DNA from: an uncultured Erysipelotrichaceae bacterium
GTDB lineage: Bacteria > Bacillota_I > Bacilli_A > RF39 > UBA660
Length of the DNA stretch: 7,324 nt
Assembly (NCBI GenBank): GCA_902795755.1
Contig: CADBMO010000110.1
Location: forward strand, 1 to 7,324
Direction: 5' to 3'
Under the pieces are notes generated by a model, which searched no databases, was not told the DNA's origin, and was given only the letters and a program-made list of their open reading frames with translations. Of the stretch, positions 1 through 4,976 are shown in pieces; the first letter of the stretch is position 1, and every line of letters begins with the position of its first letter. The translations under genes and the position numbers were made by a program.

Positions 1-77
1 TCATAATCTTTGTTCATACTATCATTTTCTTTTTTCTTTTCTTCATACAACTCTTTAAAAGCTTCTACTGTCCACAT
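1..77 (-). CDS. Partial gene (N-terminus only), putative target of the NrtR-type regulator
   Basis: Only the first 25 codons are inside the window; the gene runs off the left edge. The ATG at 77-75 is preceded by a good ribosome binding site, AGGAG at 90-86 with 8 bases of spacing. The peptide starts MWTVEAFKEL and continues into a charged Glu/Lys/Asp-rich stretch. This is too little to name a family: it does not look like the start of common NAD-salvage enzymes, but that is weak evidence. What matters is position. It lies downstream of, and in the same direction as, the Nudix-winged-helix regulator, and a copy of the regulator's operator (94-110) sits immediately upstream of its ribosome binding site. 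I infer that it is controlled by that regulator, and that its product belongs to the pathway whose metabolite the regulator senses. No function is assigned. Confidence 0.7.
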   Translation of the reverse strand, partial: MWTVEAFKELYEEKKKENDSMNKDY

Positions 78-93
78 TTTATCATCTCCTTTT

Positions 94-110
94 TGTGTAC
101 TTTTTACACA
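94..110. promoter_or_regulatory. Operator O3, TGTGTA-N5-TACACA palindrome
   Basis: This is a perfect 6-bp inverted repeat (TGTGTA 94-99, TACACA 105-110) with a CTTTT centre. It is the same 17-bp motif found twice in the promoter region of the Nudix-winged-helix gene (854-870 and 884-900). It lies between that gene's stop and the next start, ending 3 bases upstream of the ribosome binding site. A TATATA stretch at 111-116 touches its upstream side and could be a -10 element with the operator covering the transcription start, but no good -35 is visible. Repression by the regulator encoded at 828-148 is inferred from the shared motif. Confidence 0.75.
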
Positions 111-125
111 TATATATGACTTTTA

Positions 126-149
126 AAAGCATATTTTTTAATATGCTTT
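126..149 (-). terminator. AT-rich hairpin at the end of the nrtR-like gene (weak terminator or attenuator)
   Basis: A perfect 10-bp inverted repeat (126-135 with 140-149) has a 4-base loop and overlaps the TAA stop of the regulator gene. On the minus strand it is followed by only about four T before other bases, so it is a poor intrinsic terminator. It may partly separate the regulator from the next gene or protect the 3' end of the message. Confidence 0.4.
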
Positions 150-828
150 ATAAAACTTTTTTAACCTCTATTTTATTCTTAAATTTATATAACTTAGCTG
201 GCCTTTTACCATTTAAATTAACTTCCTTATTAGTATCTTCTACTACTCCCAGAGATATTATTTTTTTTCTAAAGTTTCTTCTATCAAATTCTTTATTTAA
301 TATCCCCTCAAATATCTTTTGTAACTCCGGCATCGTAAACTCACTTGGTAACAGTGATTTTAATATATTAGTTTGTACTATTAATTCTTTCAGCTTGGTT
401 AATGCACCATTTAATATTTCATTATGTTTAAATGCTAATTTAGGAATATTATCAATATCAAACCACTCGGCATCAAGTGTAGTTCTATTTTCTTTTATTA
501 TTTCAGCTTTTTTACTATCTACTACTGCTAAGTAGCCAATCGATATCATACGCATGTTTGTTTCATTAGTTAACCCTAATTCATCATATACACCAAATTG
601 ATGCAACTCTATATTTTTAAGTCCGCTTTTTTCTTCTATCTCACGTTTAACACCATTATCTAGTGTTTCGTTATTGTATAGTGCACCACCAACTAGCGCC
701 CACATATCTTTATATGGATCATTTTTTCTTTTAATTAGTAGTACTTTCGTTTTACCATTTTCAACAGTAAATATTGAACTTATAACATGTACGCCTTGAT
801 TTTCATATAACTTATTATTTAGTCTCAC
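148..828 (-). CDS. NrtR-type Nudix/winged-helix transcriptional regulator
   Basis: This 226-residue protein has the two-domain plan and usual length of the NrtR family: an N-terminal Nudix fold (about 1-150) and a C-terminal winged helix (about 155-226). NrtR proteins are repressors, mostly of NAD-metabolism genes, released by ADP-ribose or related nucleotides. The Nudix box runs from G48 through E54, R62, E63, E66 and G69, but the second Glu of the REUxEExGU core is Lys (K67), so hydrolysis is probably lost. The C-terminal part has the family pattern LLPSEFTMPELQKIFEGIL, then an Arg/Lys-rich recognition helix (RRNFRKK, 183-189) and a GKRPAKLYKF wing. The start is GTG at 828, with GAGGTG five bases upstream. 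The gene has a consensus promoter carrying two operators, which indicates autoregulation. The family call is solid. The effector and pathway (NAD or other ADP-ribose chemistry) are inferred from the family, since the downstream target is cut off. Confidence 0.87.
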   Translation of the reverse strand: MRLNNKLYENQGVHVISSIFTVENGKTKVLLIKRKNDPYKDMWALVGGALYNNETLDNGVKREIEEKSGLKNIELHQFGVYDELGLTNETNMRMISIGYLAVVDSKKAEIIKENRTTLDAEWFDIDNIPKLAFKHNEILNGALTKLKELIVQTNILKSLLPSEFTMPELQKIFEGILNKEFDRRNFRKKIISLGVVEDTNKEVNLNGKRPAKLYKFKNKIEVKKVL

Positions 829-847
829 TTAACCACCTCACACTTAC

Positions 848-876
848 ATTATATGTGTACTTTTTACACTTGTCAA
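848..876 (-). promoter_or_regulatory. Consensus promoter of the nrtR-like gene with an operator as its spacer
   Basis: On the minus strand, TTGACA (876-871) and TATAAT (853-848) are both perfect sigma-A hexamers with a 17-bp spacer. The spacer, 870-854, is exactly one copy of the TGTGTA-N5-TACACT operator. Transcription should start near 841, leaving a leader of about a dozen bases before the GTG at 828. A regulator bound to the spacer would directly block RNA polymerase. Confidence 0.88.
854..870. promoter_or_regulatory. Operator O1 inside the promoter spacer
   Basis: TGTGTA (854-859), a CTTTT centre and TACACT (865-870) form a near-perfect palindrome (GTGTA/TACAC arms). It is identical to the site at 94-110 except for the last base. 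It fills the whole space between the -35 and -10 hexamers of the regulator's promoter. Confidence 0.8.
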
Positions 877-883
877 CACTTTT

Positions 884-900
884 TGTGTAATTTTTACACT
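884..900. promoter_or_regulatory. Operator O2 upstream of the -35
   Basis: TGTGTA (884-889), an ATTTT centre and TACACT (895-900) form a second copy of the motif. It starts 30 bp from the equivalent base of O1, close to three helical turns, which suits cooperative binding of two dimers on one face. It lies 7 bp upstream of the -35 hexamer and next to the U-tract of the serS terminator. Confidence 0.75.
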
Positions 901-908
901 TTTTTGTT

Positions 909-940
909 AAAAAAATAAAAAAGGATAATTACTTATCCTT
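909..940 (-). terminator. Intrinsic terminator of the serS operon
   Basis: A perfect 8-bp stem (AAGGATAA/TTATCCTT, 940-933 with 928-921) has a 4-base loop and is followed on the minus strand by a T-rich run (920-909). The serS stop codon (931-929) lies in the loop. It separates the serine operon from the regulator's promoter. Confidence 0.88.
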
Positions 941-2221
941 CTTAACTATTTTATCCATACCACCCATATATGGCCTTAACGCTTCTGGAATTATAACAGA
1001 ACCATCAGCTTGTAAATTGTTTTCTAAAAATGCAATAAGCATTCTAGGTGGAGCGATAACAGTATTATTTAAAGTATGTGCAAATTCTTTGCTGCCATCT
1101 TCCTTTTTATATCTAATACCAAGTCTTCTTGCTTGTGCATCAGTAAGATTAGAACATGAACATACTTCAAAATAAGTTTTTTGTCTAGGAGACCATGCTT
1201 CTATATCACATGATCTATATTTAAGGTCTGCCAAATCTCCAGAACAACATACTAATTTTCTAACCGGTATATTTAATGTTCTAAATAGTTCTACTGAATA
1301 GTTCCACATTTTATCGTACCAAGTCTCACTATCTTCAGGCTTACATACTACTATCATTTCTTGTTTTTCGAATTGATGTATTCTGTATATACCACGTTCT
1401 TCTATACCATGTGCTCCTACTTCTTTTCTAAAACATGGTGAATATGATGTCATGGTAATAGGAAGTTCATCCTCTTTTAATATTTGATCTTTAAATTTTG
1501 CAATCATAGAATGTTCTGATGTACCAATCATATAAAGGTCTTCCCCTTCTATTTTGTACATCATGTTTTCTTTTTCTTCAAAAGACATAACACCATCAAC
1601 CGCATCACTTCTTATCATGTATGGTGGAATACAGTAAGTAAAGCCTTTATCAATCATAAAGTCTCTTGCGTATGCAAGTACCGCAGAATGTAATCTTGCA
1701 ATATCACCCATTAAGTAATAAAAACCATTACCAGAAACACGACCTGCTGCTTCTTTATCAAGTCCATTAAATGACGCCATTATCTCTGCATGATATGGTA
1801 TATCATAATCAGGTACTACAGGATCACCAAAATGCTGTTCATCAACGTTTTTAGAATCATCTTCTCCAATTGGTACGTCATCTGCGATTATATTTGGAAT
1901 AGACATCATTCTTTTTTTGATTTCAGCTTCTAATCTTTCTTCCTCAGATTCCATCTCTGGAATCTTAGCTTTTATTTCTGCAACTTCTTCTTTCACCTTG
2001 TTTGCTTCATCTATCTTTTTATCACGCATTAAGTTACCAATTTCTTTACTTAGTGCATTTACTTTACTTCTAGCTTCATCTGCTTCTGTTTTTAGTTTTC
2101 TATATTCTATATCCATATCATAAACTTCATCTACGTATGGTAATTTATGATCTTGAAATTTCTTTTTAATATTTTCCTTTACTATATCTCTATTTTCCCT
2201 TATTAATTTAATATCTATCAT
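929..2221 (-). CDS. serS: Seryl-tRNA synthetase (class II)
   Basis: The 430-residue product charges tRNA-Ser with serine in the cytoplasm. Residues 1-110 form the tRNA-binding domain, with a long antiparallel coiled coil rich in Glu/Lys (about 30-105). The class II catalytic core follows: the serine-binding TSE at 234-236, motif 2 from CFRKEVG (263) through RGIYRIHQFEKQE (276-288), the CSCSNLTDAQARR segment (354-366), and motif 3 with Arg393 in PPRMLIAFLEN. Length is normal. Several signatures (TSEHS, KEVGAHG, HQFEKQE, DIEAW, NLTDAQARRLGIRY) read more like the archaeal/eukaryotic branch than the E. coli or Bacillus enzyme; this is by eye and needs a tree. The ATG at 2221 overlaps the TAA of the upstream DUF1653 gene by one base, and its ribosome binding site (GAGGAGG) lies inside that gene's last codons, so translation is coupled. 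It is the last gene of an operon led by a serine T-box and ends in its own terminator. Confidence 0.96.
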   Translation of the reverse strand: MIDIKLIRENRDIVKENIKKKFQDHKLPYVDEVYDMDIEYRKLKTEADEARSKVNALSKEIGNLMRDKKIDEANKVKEEVAEIKAKIPEMESEEERLEAEIKKRMMSIPNIIADDVPIGEDDSKNVDEQHFGDPVVPDYDIPYHAEIMASFNGLDKEAAGRVSGNGFYYLMGDIARLHSAVLAYARDFMIDKGFTYCIPPYMIRSDAVDGVMSFEEKENMMYKIEGEDLYMIGTSEHSMIAKFKDQILKEDELPITMTSYSPCFRKEVGAHGIEERGIYRIHQFEKQEMIVVCKPEDSETWYDKMWNYSVELFRTLNIPVRKLVCCSGDLADLKYRSCDIEAWSPRQKTYFEVCSCSNLTDAQARRLGIRYKKEDGSKEFAHTLNNTVIAPPRMLIAFLENNLQADGSVIIPEALRPYMGGMDKIVKKDK

Positions 2222-2466
2222 TATTTTTCCTCCTCAAATCTATATTTTTGTTTTACATCAGGATACTTTTCATGATCTACTTCTGATAAAAACATATCCT
2301 TTGGTCTTGCATATATTCCATCAATATGATTAGTATTTTTATTATCTACACAACAGTAAATAACTAATTCTTCACCAGTTTCCGAGTGTGTTGCAGTTGT
2401 TATTACAAACGCCCTGGAGCCCTTAAAATGCCTATAAATAGTATTGGGTTTAATTTCTCTTTCCAT
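2221..2466 (-). CDS. DUF1653 domain protein
   Basis: This 81-residue protein consists almost entirely of a DUF1653 domain: YRHFKG near the start (residues 11-16), then the core ATHSETGEELVIY (25-37), then ARPKDMF (53-59) and a final YRFEEEK. The molecular function of DUF1653 is not established, so none is claimed. It is small and lacks a signal peptide or membrane helix, so it should be cytoplasmic. A longer reading frame extends to 2502, but the ATG at 2466 has a strong AAGGAG site with 8 bases of spacing, and the extra 12 codons lie over the acetyltransferase gene, so 2466 is preferred. It overlaps the acetyltransferase end by 17 bp and the serS start by 1 bp, in the middle of a tightly coupled three-gene operon under serine T-box control. 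Confidence 0.85.
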   Translation of the reverse strand: MEREIKPNTIYRHFKGSRAFVITTATHSETGEELVIYCCVDNKNTNHIDGIYARPKDMFLSEVDHEKYPDVKQKYRFEEEK

Positions 2467-2920
2467 GTGACAATCTCCTTTTCTTTTTAAGTTTATATTC
2501 ATATACGTCTACACAATCACCAGTGTAAGTATATAAAGTACTATTACTAGGCATTTTTCTAGTTGCTACTTTTCTTGCACCCATTTCCTTGGCAACGTTT
2601 TTTGAATATATATTATGTGGTTCAATATTAAATATCATTGATTTTATTTGTTTTTGAATCATTATATCCTTTATTAATCTTAATGCCTTTAATGCATAAT
2701 GATTACCCCTATATTCTTTTGTTATCTCATAACCTACATTCCCAAAATAAGAAATAATATCATAATCATCAGATGTGTCACACCATATATTTCCAATATA
2801 CGTATTTGTATCATGTAAGTATATGTCAAAAAATTCATATGGTCCTTCATAGTATTTAGGTACTACCAAATCTATTTCACCATCAGTAGTTATTACTTTA
2901 ACCTCATCTTTACTAAACAT
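2450..2920 (-). CDS. GNAT family N-acetyltransferase
   Basis: The 156-residue protein fits a single GNAT domain, which transfers acetyl from acetyl-CoA to an amine. The acetyl-CoA loop is visible as the GYEITKEYRGNHYALKAL segment (63-80) with an RGNHYA form of the R/Q-x-x-G-x-A/G signature, followed by a helix, then NIEPHNIYSKNVAKEMGARKV (99-119), typical of RimJ/RimL-like members. The substrate cannot be read from sequence. The start is set at 2920: GGGGG at 2932-2928 lies 7 bases upstream. An ATG at 2926 is too close to that site, and the longer frame to 3058 runs into the T-box leader, so its 46 extra residues are not protein. The C-terminus is Lys/Arg-rich (KLKKKRRLSHGKRN). It is the first gene of the serine T-box operon, so its level should rise when tRNA-Ser is uncharged. 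A link to serine or translation is inferred only from this. Confidence 0.82.
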   Translation of the reverse strand: MFSKDEVKVITTDGEIDLVVPKYYEGPYEFFDIYLHDTNTYIGNIWCDTSDDYDIISYFGNVGYEITKEYRGNHYALKALRLIKDIMIQKQIKSMIFNIEPHNIYSKNVAKEMGARKVATRKMPSNSTLYTYTGDCVDVYEYKLKKKRRLSHGKRN

Positions 2921-2938
2921 ATCCATTCCCCCTATAAA

Positions 2939-3141
2939 TAAAAAAATAAGCATTAATGCTGGAGTGATATTTACCACGGTGCCATCCTGCTTATTCTTAA
3001 TTTCGATAACGGTTTTATGCCGCGAATGTTTTAGCATTCGTCTCAGAAGTAGATTCATTATAACTCTATTATTTACTTACACCAACCGTAAACTCTCTTA
3101 AAATATCATTATAATTACTAGTCTTCCTCATTGATCAATAT
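2939..3141 (-). promoter_or_regulatory. Serine-specific T-box riboswitch leader
   Basis: The leader shows the T-box landmarks in order. At the Stem I base, GAAG (3126-3123) pairs with CTTC (3049-3046). Next come the AGTA of the specifier loop (3119-3116) and a stem ATTATAA (3115-3109) with TTATAAT (3063-3057). Distal motifs AGAGAG (3098-3093) and GGTTGGTG (3087-3080) follow. The 3' specifier loop reads GAA-TCT-A, giving the codon UCU (3053-3051), serine. Two small hairpins follow (CGAATG/CATTCG and CGG/CCG). The T-box itself is AGGATGGCACCGTGG (2988-2974), closed by CACTCC (2966-2961) to form the antiterminator. Its UGGC bulge expects a G discriminator, as in bacterial tRNA-Ser. The terminator alternative is AATAAGCA (2995-2988) with TGCTTATT (2952-2945), or the local AGCATTAATGCT hairpin, followed by seven T. 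Uncharged tRNA-Ser should allow read-through into the acetyltransferase, DUF1653 and serS genes. Confidence 0.9.
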
Positions 3142-3147
3142 AAATCA

Positions 3148-3176
3148 AATATACAACATTATTTTATTTATGTCAA
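3148..3176 (-). promoter_or_regulatory. Promoter of the T-box/serS operon
   Basis: TTGACA (3176-3171), a 17-bp spacer and TATATT (3153-3148) make a strong sigma-A promoter. Transcription should begin near 3141, giving a T-box leader of about 220 bases. The -35 begins only three bases past the last base of the upstream nuclease stop codon, leaving no room for a terminator between them. Confidence 0.85.
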
Positions 3177-3179
3177 TTA

Positions 3180-4076
3180 TTATAACACATACTCTTTTGA
3201 AAATATTCTATCATCAGATGCGTACTCTATTACAAAAGTATTATTCTTTTTGCAAATAATAATCCCAATAGTTTTATCTTGATATATTGTTTTTATGTTT
3301 TTATCAATATAGTTCATATATTTTTCTATTTGTCCTACATGTTCACTTTTTAACTCAGTTACTTTAAGTTCTATAACTATATAACAATTAAACTTAATAT
3401 TAAAAAGAAGTAAATCGATATAATTATATCTATTACCAAGTTTAATTTTGTATTCATTACTAATATATGTAAATCCTTCACCTAATTCTAATAAAAAACT
3501 ATCTAAATCCTCAAGAATTAATTGTTTTAATACTTTTTCACTTACATTTTCATAATTATATTTATTCTTAATTATAATAGGATCTTTAATTAAATCTTGT
3601 ACTTCATTTATCTCATTATTAATTAACTTATTTTTAGTATATTCTGGTAATCTTTCATATTCTTTGTTTTTTATTATTTCTCTTAGTTTTCTTTTACTTA
3701 AATTATGACTAATACACATTTTGATGTAATAATTAATTGTAACAATATCATTTATGGTTATTAGTTCTTGATAATGCGACCATGTTAATTGGTGCGCCAG
3801 TGGTGCACCTTTTTGTATCATTAAATAAAATTGTCTCATCCTTTTTAAAGAACTCATAGTATAACCTTTACCTAATTCATTAGTTAGTCTTTTTGAATAT
3901 TCTTTTATTAATCTATTACCATATTTAGCCCTTGCTTCTCCACCTTGAGCTTCTATAAGCAATTTACCAACGTTATAATATGTTTGAAGATCATGTTTGT
4001 TTTTAGAATAATCCTTAACTTTTTTATATACTTCATTATTTATAAGTTCATTTTTTATTTCGTTATAATAATTCAT
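3180..4076 (-). CDS. YhcG-type PDDEXK nuclease family protein (DUF1016)
   Basis: The 298-residue protein has the two-part plan of the YhcG/DUF1016 family: an N-terminal helical, winged-helix-like part (about 1-150, with the family hallmark HQLTWSHYQEL at 95-105) and a C-terminal PDDEXK nuclease fold (about 185-290). The catalytic signature is complete: D221 in NYIDLLLF, E236-L-K238 in VIELKV, and Q249 in GQIEKYMNY; LLELGEGFTYI (195-205) is the usual entry to the domain. The family is predicted to cut or process nucleic acid; a precise biological role is not established. It ends at KEYVL, apparently equivalent to the SEYxL of relatives that continue with about 30 more residues, so its tail looks short. 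The ATG at 4076 has an excellent AAGGAGG site. No restriction-modification or toxin-antitoxin partner is next to it: neighbours are yebC-like upstream and the serS operon downstream. It may be a transferred single-gene cargo. Confidence 0.88.
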   Translation of the reverse strand: MNYYNEIKNELINNEVYKKVKDYSKNKHDLQTYYNVGKLLIEAQGGEARAKYGNRLIKEYSKRLTNELGKGYTMSSLKRMRQFYLMIQKGAPLAHQLTWSHYQELITINDIVTINYYIKMCISHNLSKRKLREIIKNKEYERLPEYTKNKLINNEINEVQDLIKDPIIIKNKYNYENVSEKVLKQLILEDLDSFLLELGEGFTYISNEYKIKLGNRYNYIDLLLFNIKFNCYIVIELKVTELKSEHVGQIEKYMNYIDKNIKTIYQDKTIGIIICKKNNTFVIEYASDDRIFSKEYVL

Positions 4077-4096
4077 AAAACCTCCTTAAGTTTGTT

Positions 4097-4102
4097 ATTA
4101 TA
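4097..4102 (-). promoter_or_regulatory. Probable -10 element of the nuclease gene
   Basis: A perfect TATAAT lies 21 bases upstream of the nuclease ATG. The nearest -35-like hexamer, TTGACA at 4129-4124, is 21 bp away, too far for a normal sigma-A promoter, and it overlaps the U-tract of the upstream terminator. The gene probably has a weak or activator-dependent promoter here. Confidence 0.5.
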
Positions 4103-4127
4103 CGAAATAAAAATTAAAAACTATGTC

Positions 4128-4155
4128 AAAAAAAGAAGAAACAAACTATTTCTTC
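4128..4155 (-). terminator. Intrinsic terminator of the yebC-like gene
   Basis: The stem GAAGAAA/TTTCTTC (4155-4149 with 4141-4135) has a 7-base loop and is followed by seven T on the minus strand (4134-4128). It starts 7 bases after the yebC stop. Confidence 0.85.
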
Positions 4156-4161
4156 AAGTGT

Positions 4162-4875
4162 TTATAAATTAACATTATGATAGACTTTTTGTACATCTTC
4201 TACTTCATCTAACATGTTAAGTAATTTATCAAAATTCTCTTTATCTTCACCAGATAATGTTACAGTTTCGTTAGGAAGCATTGTAACTTCATCCATAATA
4301 AATTCTGCATCTGGTTTTGCACTAGTAATAGCATCCTTTATTTTATACAAGTCAGATGGATCACCATAAATGTTTACATTACCATCTTCTGCTTCAACAT
4401 CTTTGGCATCTACCTCGCCCATTAAAAGTGCTTCTAGCGCTTCATCTTCACTCATGTCTTTTACTATTACAACTGCTAAATTTTCATACATGTAAGATAC
4501 GCATCCAGATACTCCCATGTTACCTTTTGACTTAGTAAATGCATTTCTAACCATACTAACAGTTCTATTTACATTATCAGTTAAACAATCAACTATTATG
4601 GTTGCACCACCTGTACCAAATCCCTCATACCTAACGGATGTATAGGATTCATCAACACCTTTATTAACTTTATCAATTGCTCTTTTAATAACATCTGCTG
4701 GTACCTGTTCTTTTTTGGCTTTATCTATTAAATGTCTTAAATTTAAATTACCATTTGGATCAGTACCACCTTGTTTTGCTACTATGTATATTTCTTTTGC
4801 ATAACTAGAATATACTTTAGCTTTTGCTGCCCCCGTTTTAGCTTTACTTGCCGCTATATTTGGAAATCTTCCCAT
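4162..4875 (-). CDS. YebC/PmpR (TACO1) family protein, YeeN-like subgroup
   Basis: The 237-residue protein is full length for the family. It starts MGRFPNIAASKAKTGAAKAK and has the family core KEIYIVAKQGGTDPNGNLNL followed by LIDKAKKEQVPADVIKRAIDK. Then come YEGFGTGGATIIVDCLTDNVNRT in the middle domain and the acidic-rich C-terminal domain ending DEVEDVQKVYHNV. The opening MGR…NI and the KVYSSYAKEIYIVAKQG spacing are closer to E. coli YeeN and B. subtilis YeeI (often called YebC2) than to classical YebC, which begins MAGHSKWANI. The family was long annotated as transcriptional regulators, but recent work on TACO1 and bacterial YebC proteins supports a role at the ribosome in relieving stalls, for example at polyproline. 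It is a single-gene unit with a strong promoter, a GAGGTG site 7 bases from the ATG, and its own terminator. The classification is firm; the exact function rests on family knowledge. Confidence 0.93.
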   Translation of the reverse strand: MGRFPNIAASKAKTGAAKAKVYSSYAKEIYIVAKQGGTDPNGNLNLRHLIDKAKKEQVPADVIKRAIDKVNKGVDESYTSVRYEGFGTGGATIIVDCLTDNVNRTVSMVRNAFTKSKGNMGVSGCVSYMYENLAVVIVKDMSEDEALEALLMGEVDAKDVEAEDGNVNIYGDPSDLYKIKDAITSAKPDAEFIMDEVTMLPNETVTLSGEDKENFDKLLNMLDEVEDVQKVYHNVNL

Positions 4876-4897
4876 ACTATCACCTCAATACTTAATA

Positions 4898-4926
4898 ATT
4901 ATACTTATTTTGAATATATTTATCAA
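4898..4926 (-). promoter_or_regulatory. Promoter of the yebC-like gene
   Basis: TTGATA (4926-4921), a 17-bp spacer and TATAAT (4903-4898) form a near-consensus sigma-A promoter. Transcription should start near 4891, with a leader of about 16 bases before the ATG at 4875. Confidence 0.85.
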
Positions 4927-4976
4927 GTTTTTGTATTAAAAAAAATAATTATATCATAACTATATTAGGTGATGAT

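Noticed and set aside
95..535. Plus-strand open frame opposite the regulator gene
   Set aside because: It is a hydrophobic shadow of the NrtR-type gene on the other strand, beginning inside an operator and lacking a ribosome binding site.
94..900. Three TGTGTA-N5-TACAC copies as a CRISPR or transposon repeat
   Set aside because: Spacing is irregular, the copies lie only at promoter positions beside a DNA-binding protein gene, and each is a palindrome typical of operators.
1917..2123. Plus-strand Ser-rich open frame inside serS
   Set aside because: It is an antisense shadow of the SerRS coiled coil, with no independent signals.
2467..2502. Longer DUF1653 reading frame starting at 2502
   Set aside because: It lies inside the acetyltransferase gene, and the ATG at 2466 has a strong ribosome binding site at proper spacing.
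2921..3058. 46-residue N-terminal extension of the acetyltransferase reading frame
   Set aside because: The stretch is the T-box leader (specifier loop, stems, T-box and terminator); the ribosome binding site and GNAT domain support a start at 2920.
3782..3812. GGTGC-type inverted repeat inside the nuclease gene
   Set aside because: It is imperfect and accounted for by the conserved GAPLAHQL codons; there is no sign of a regulatory or recombination site.
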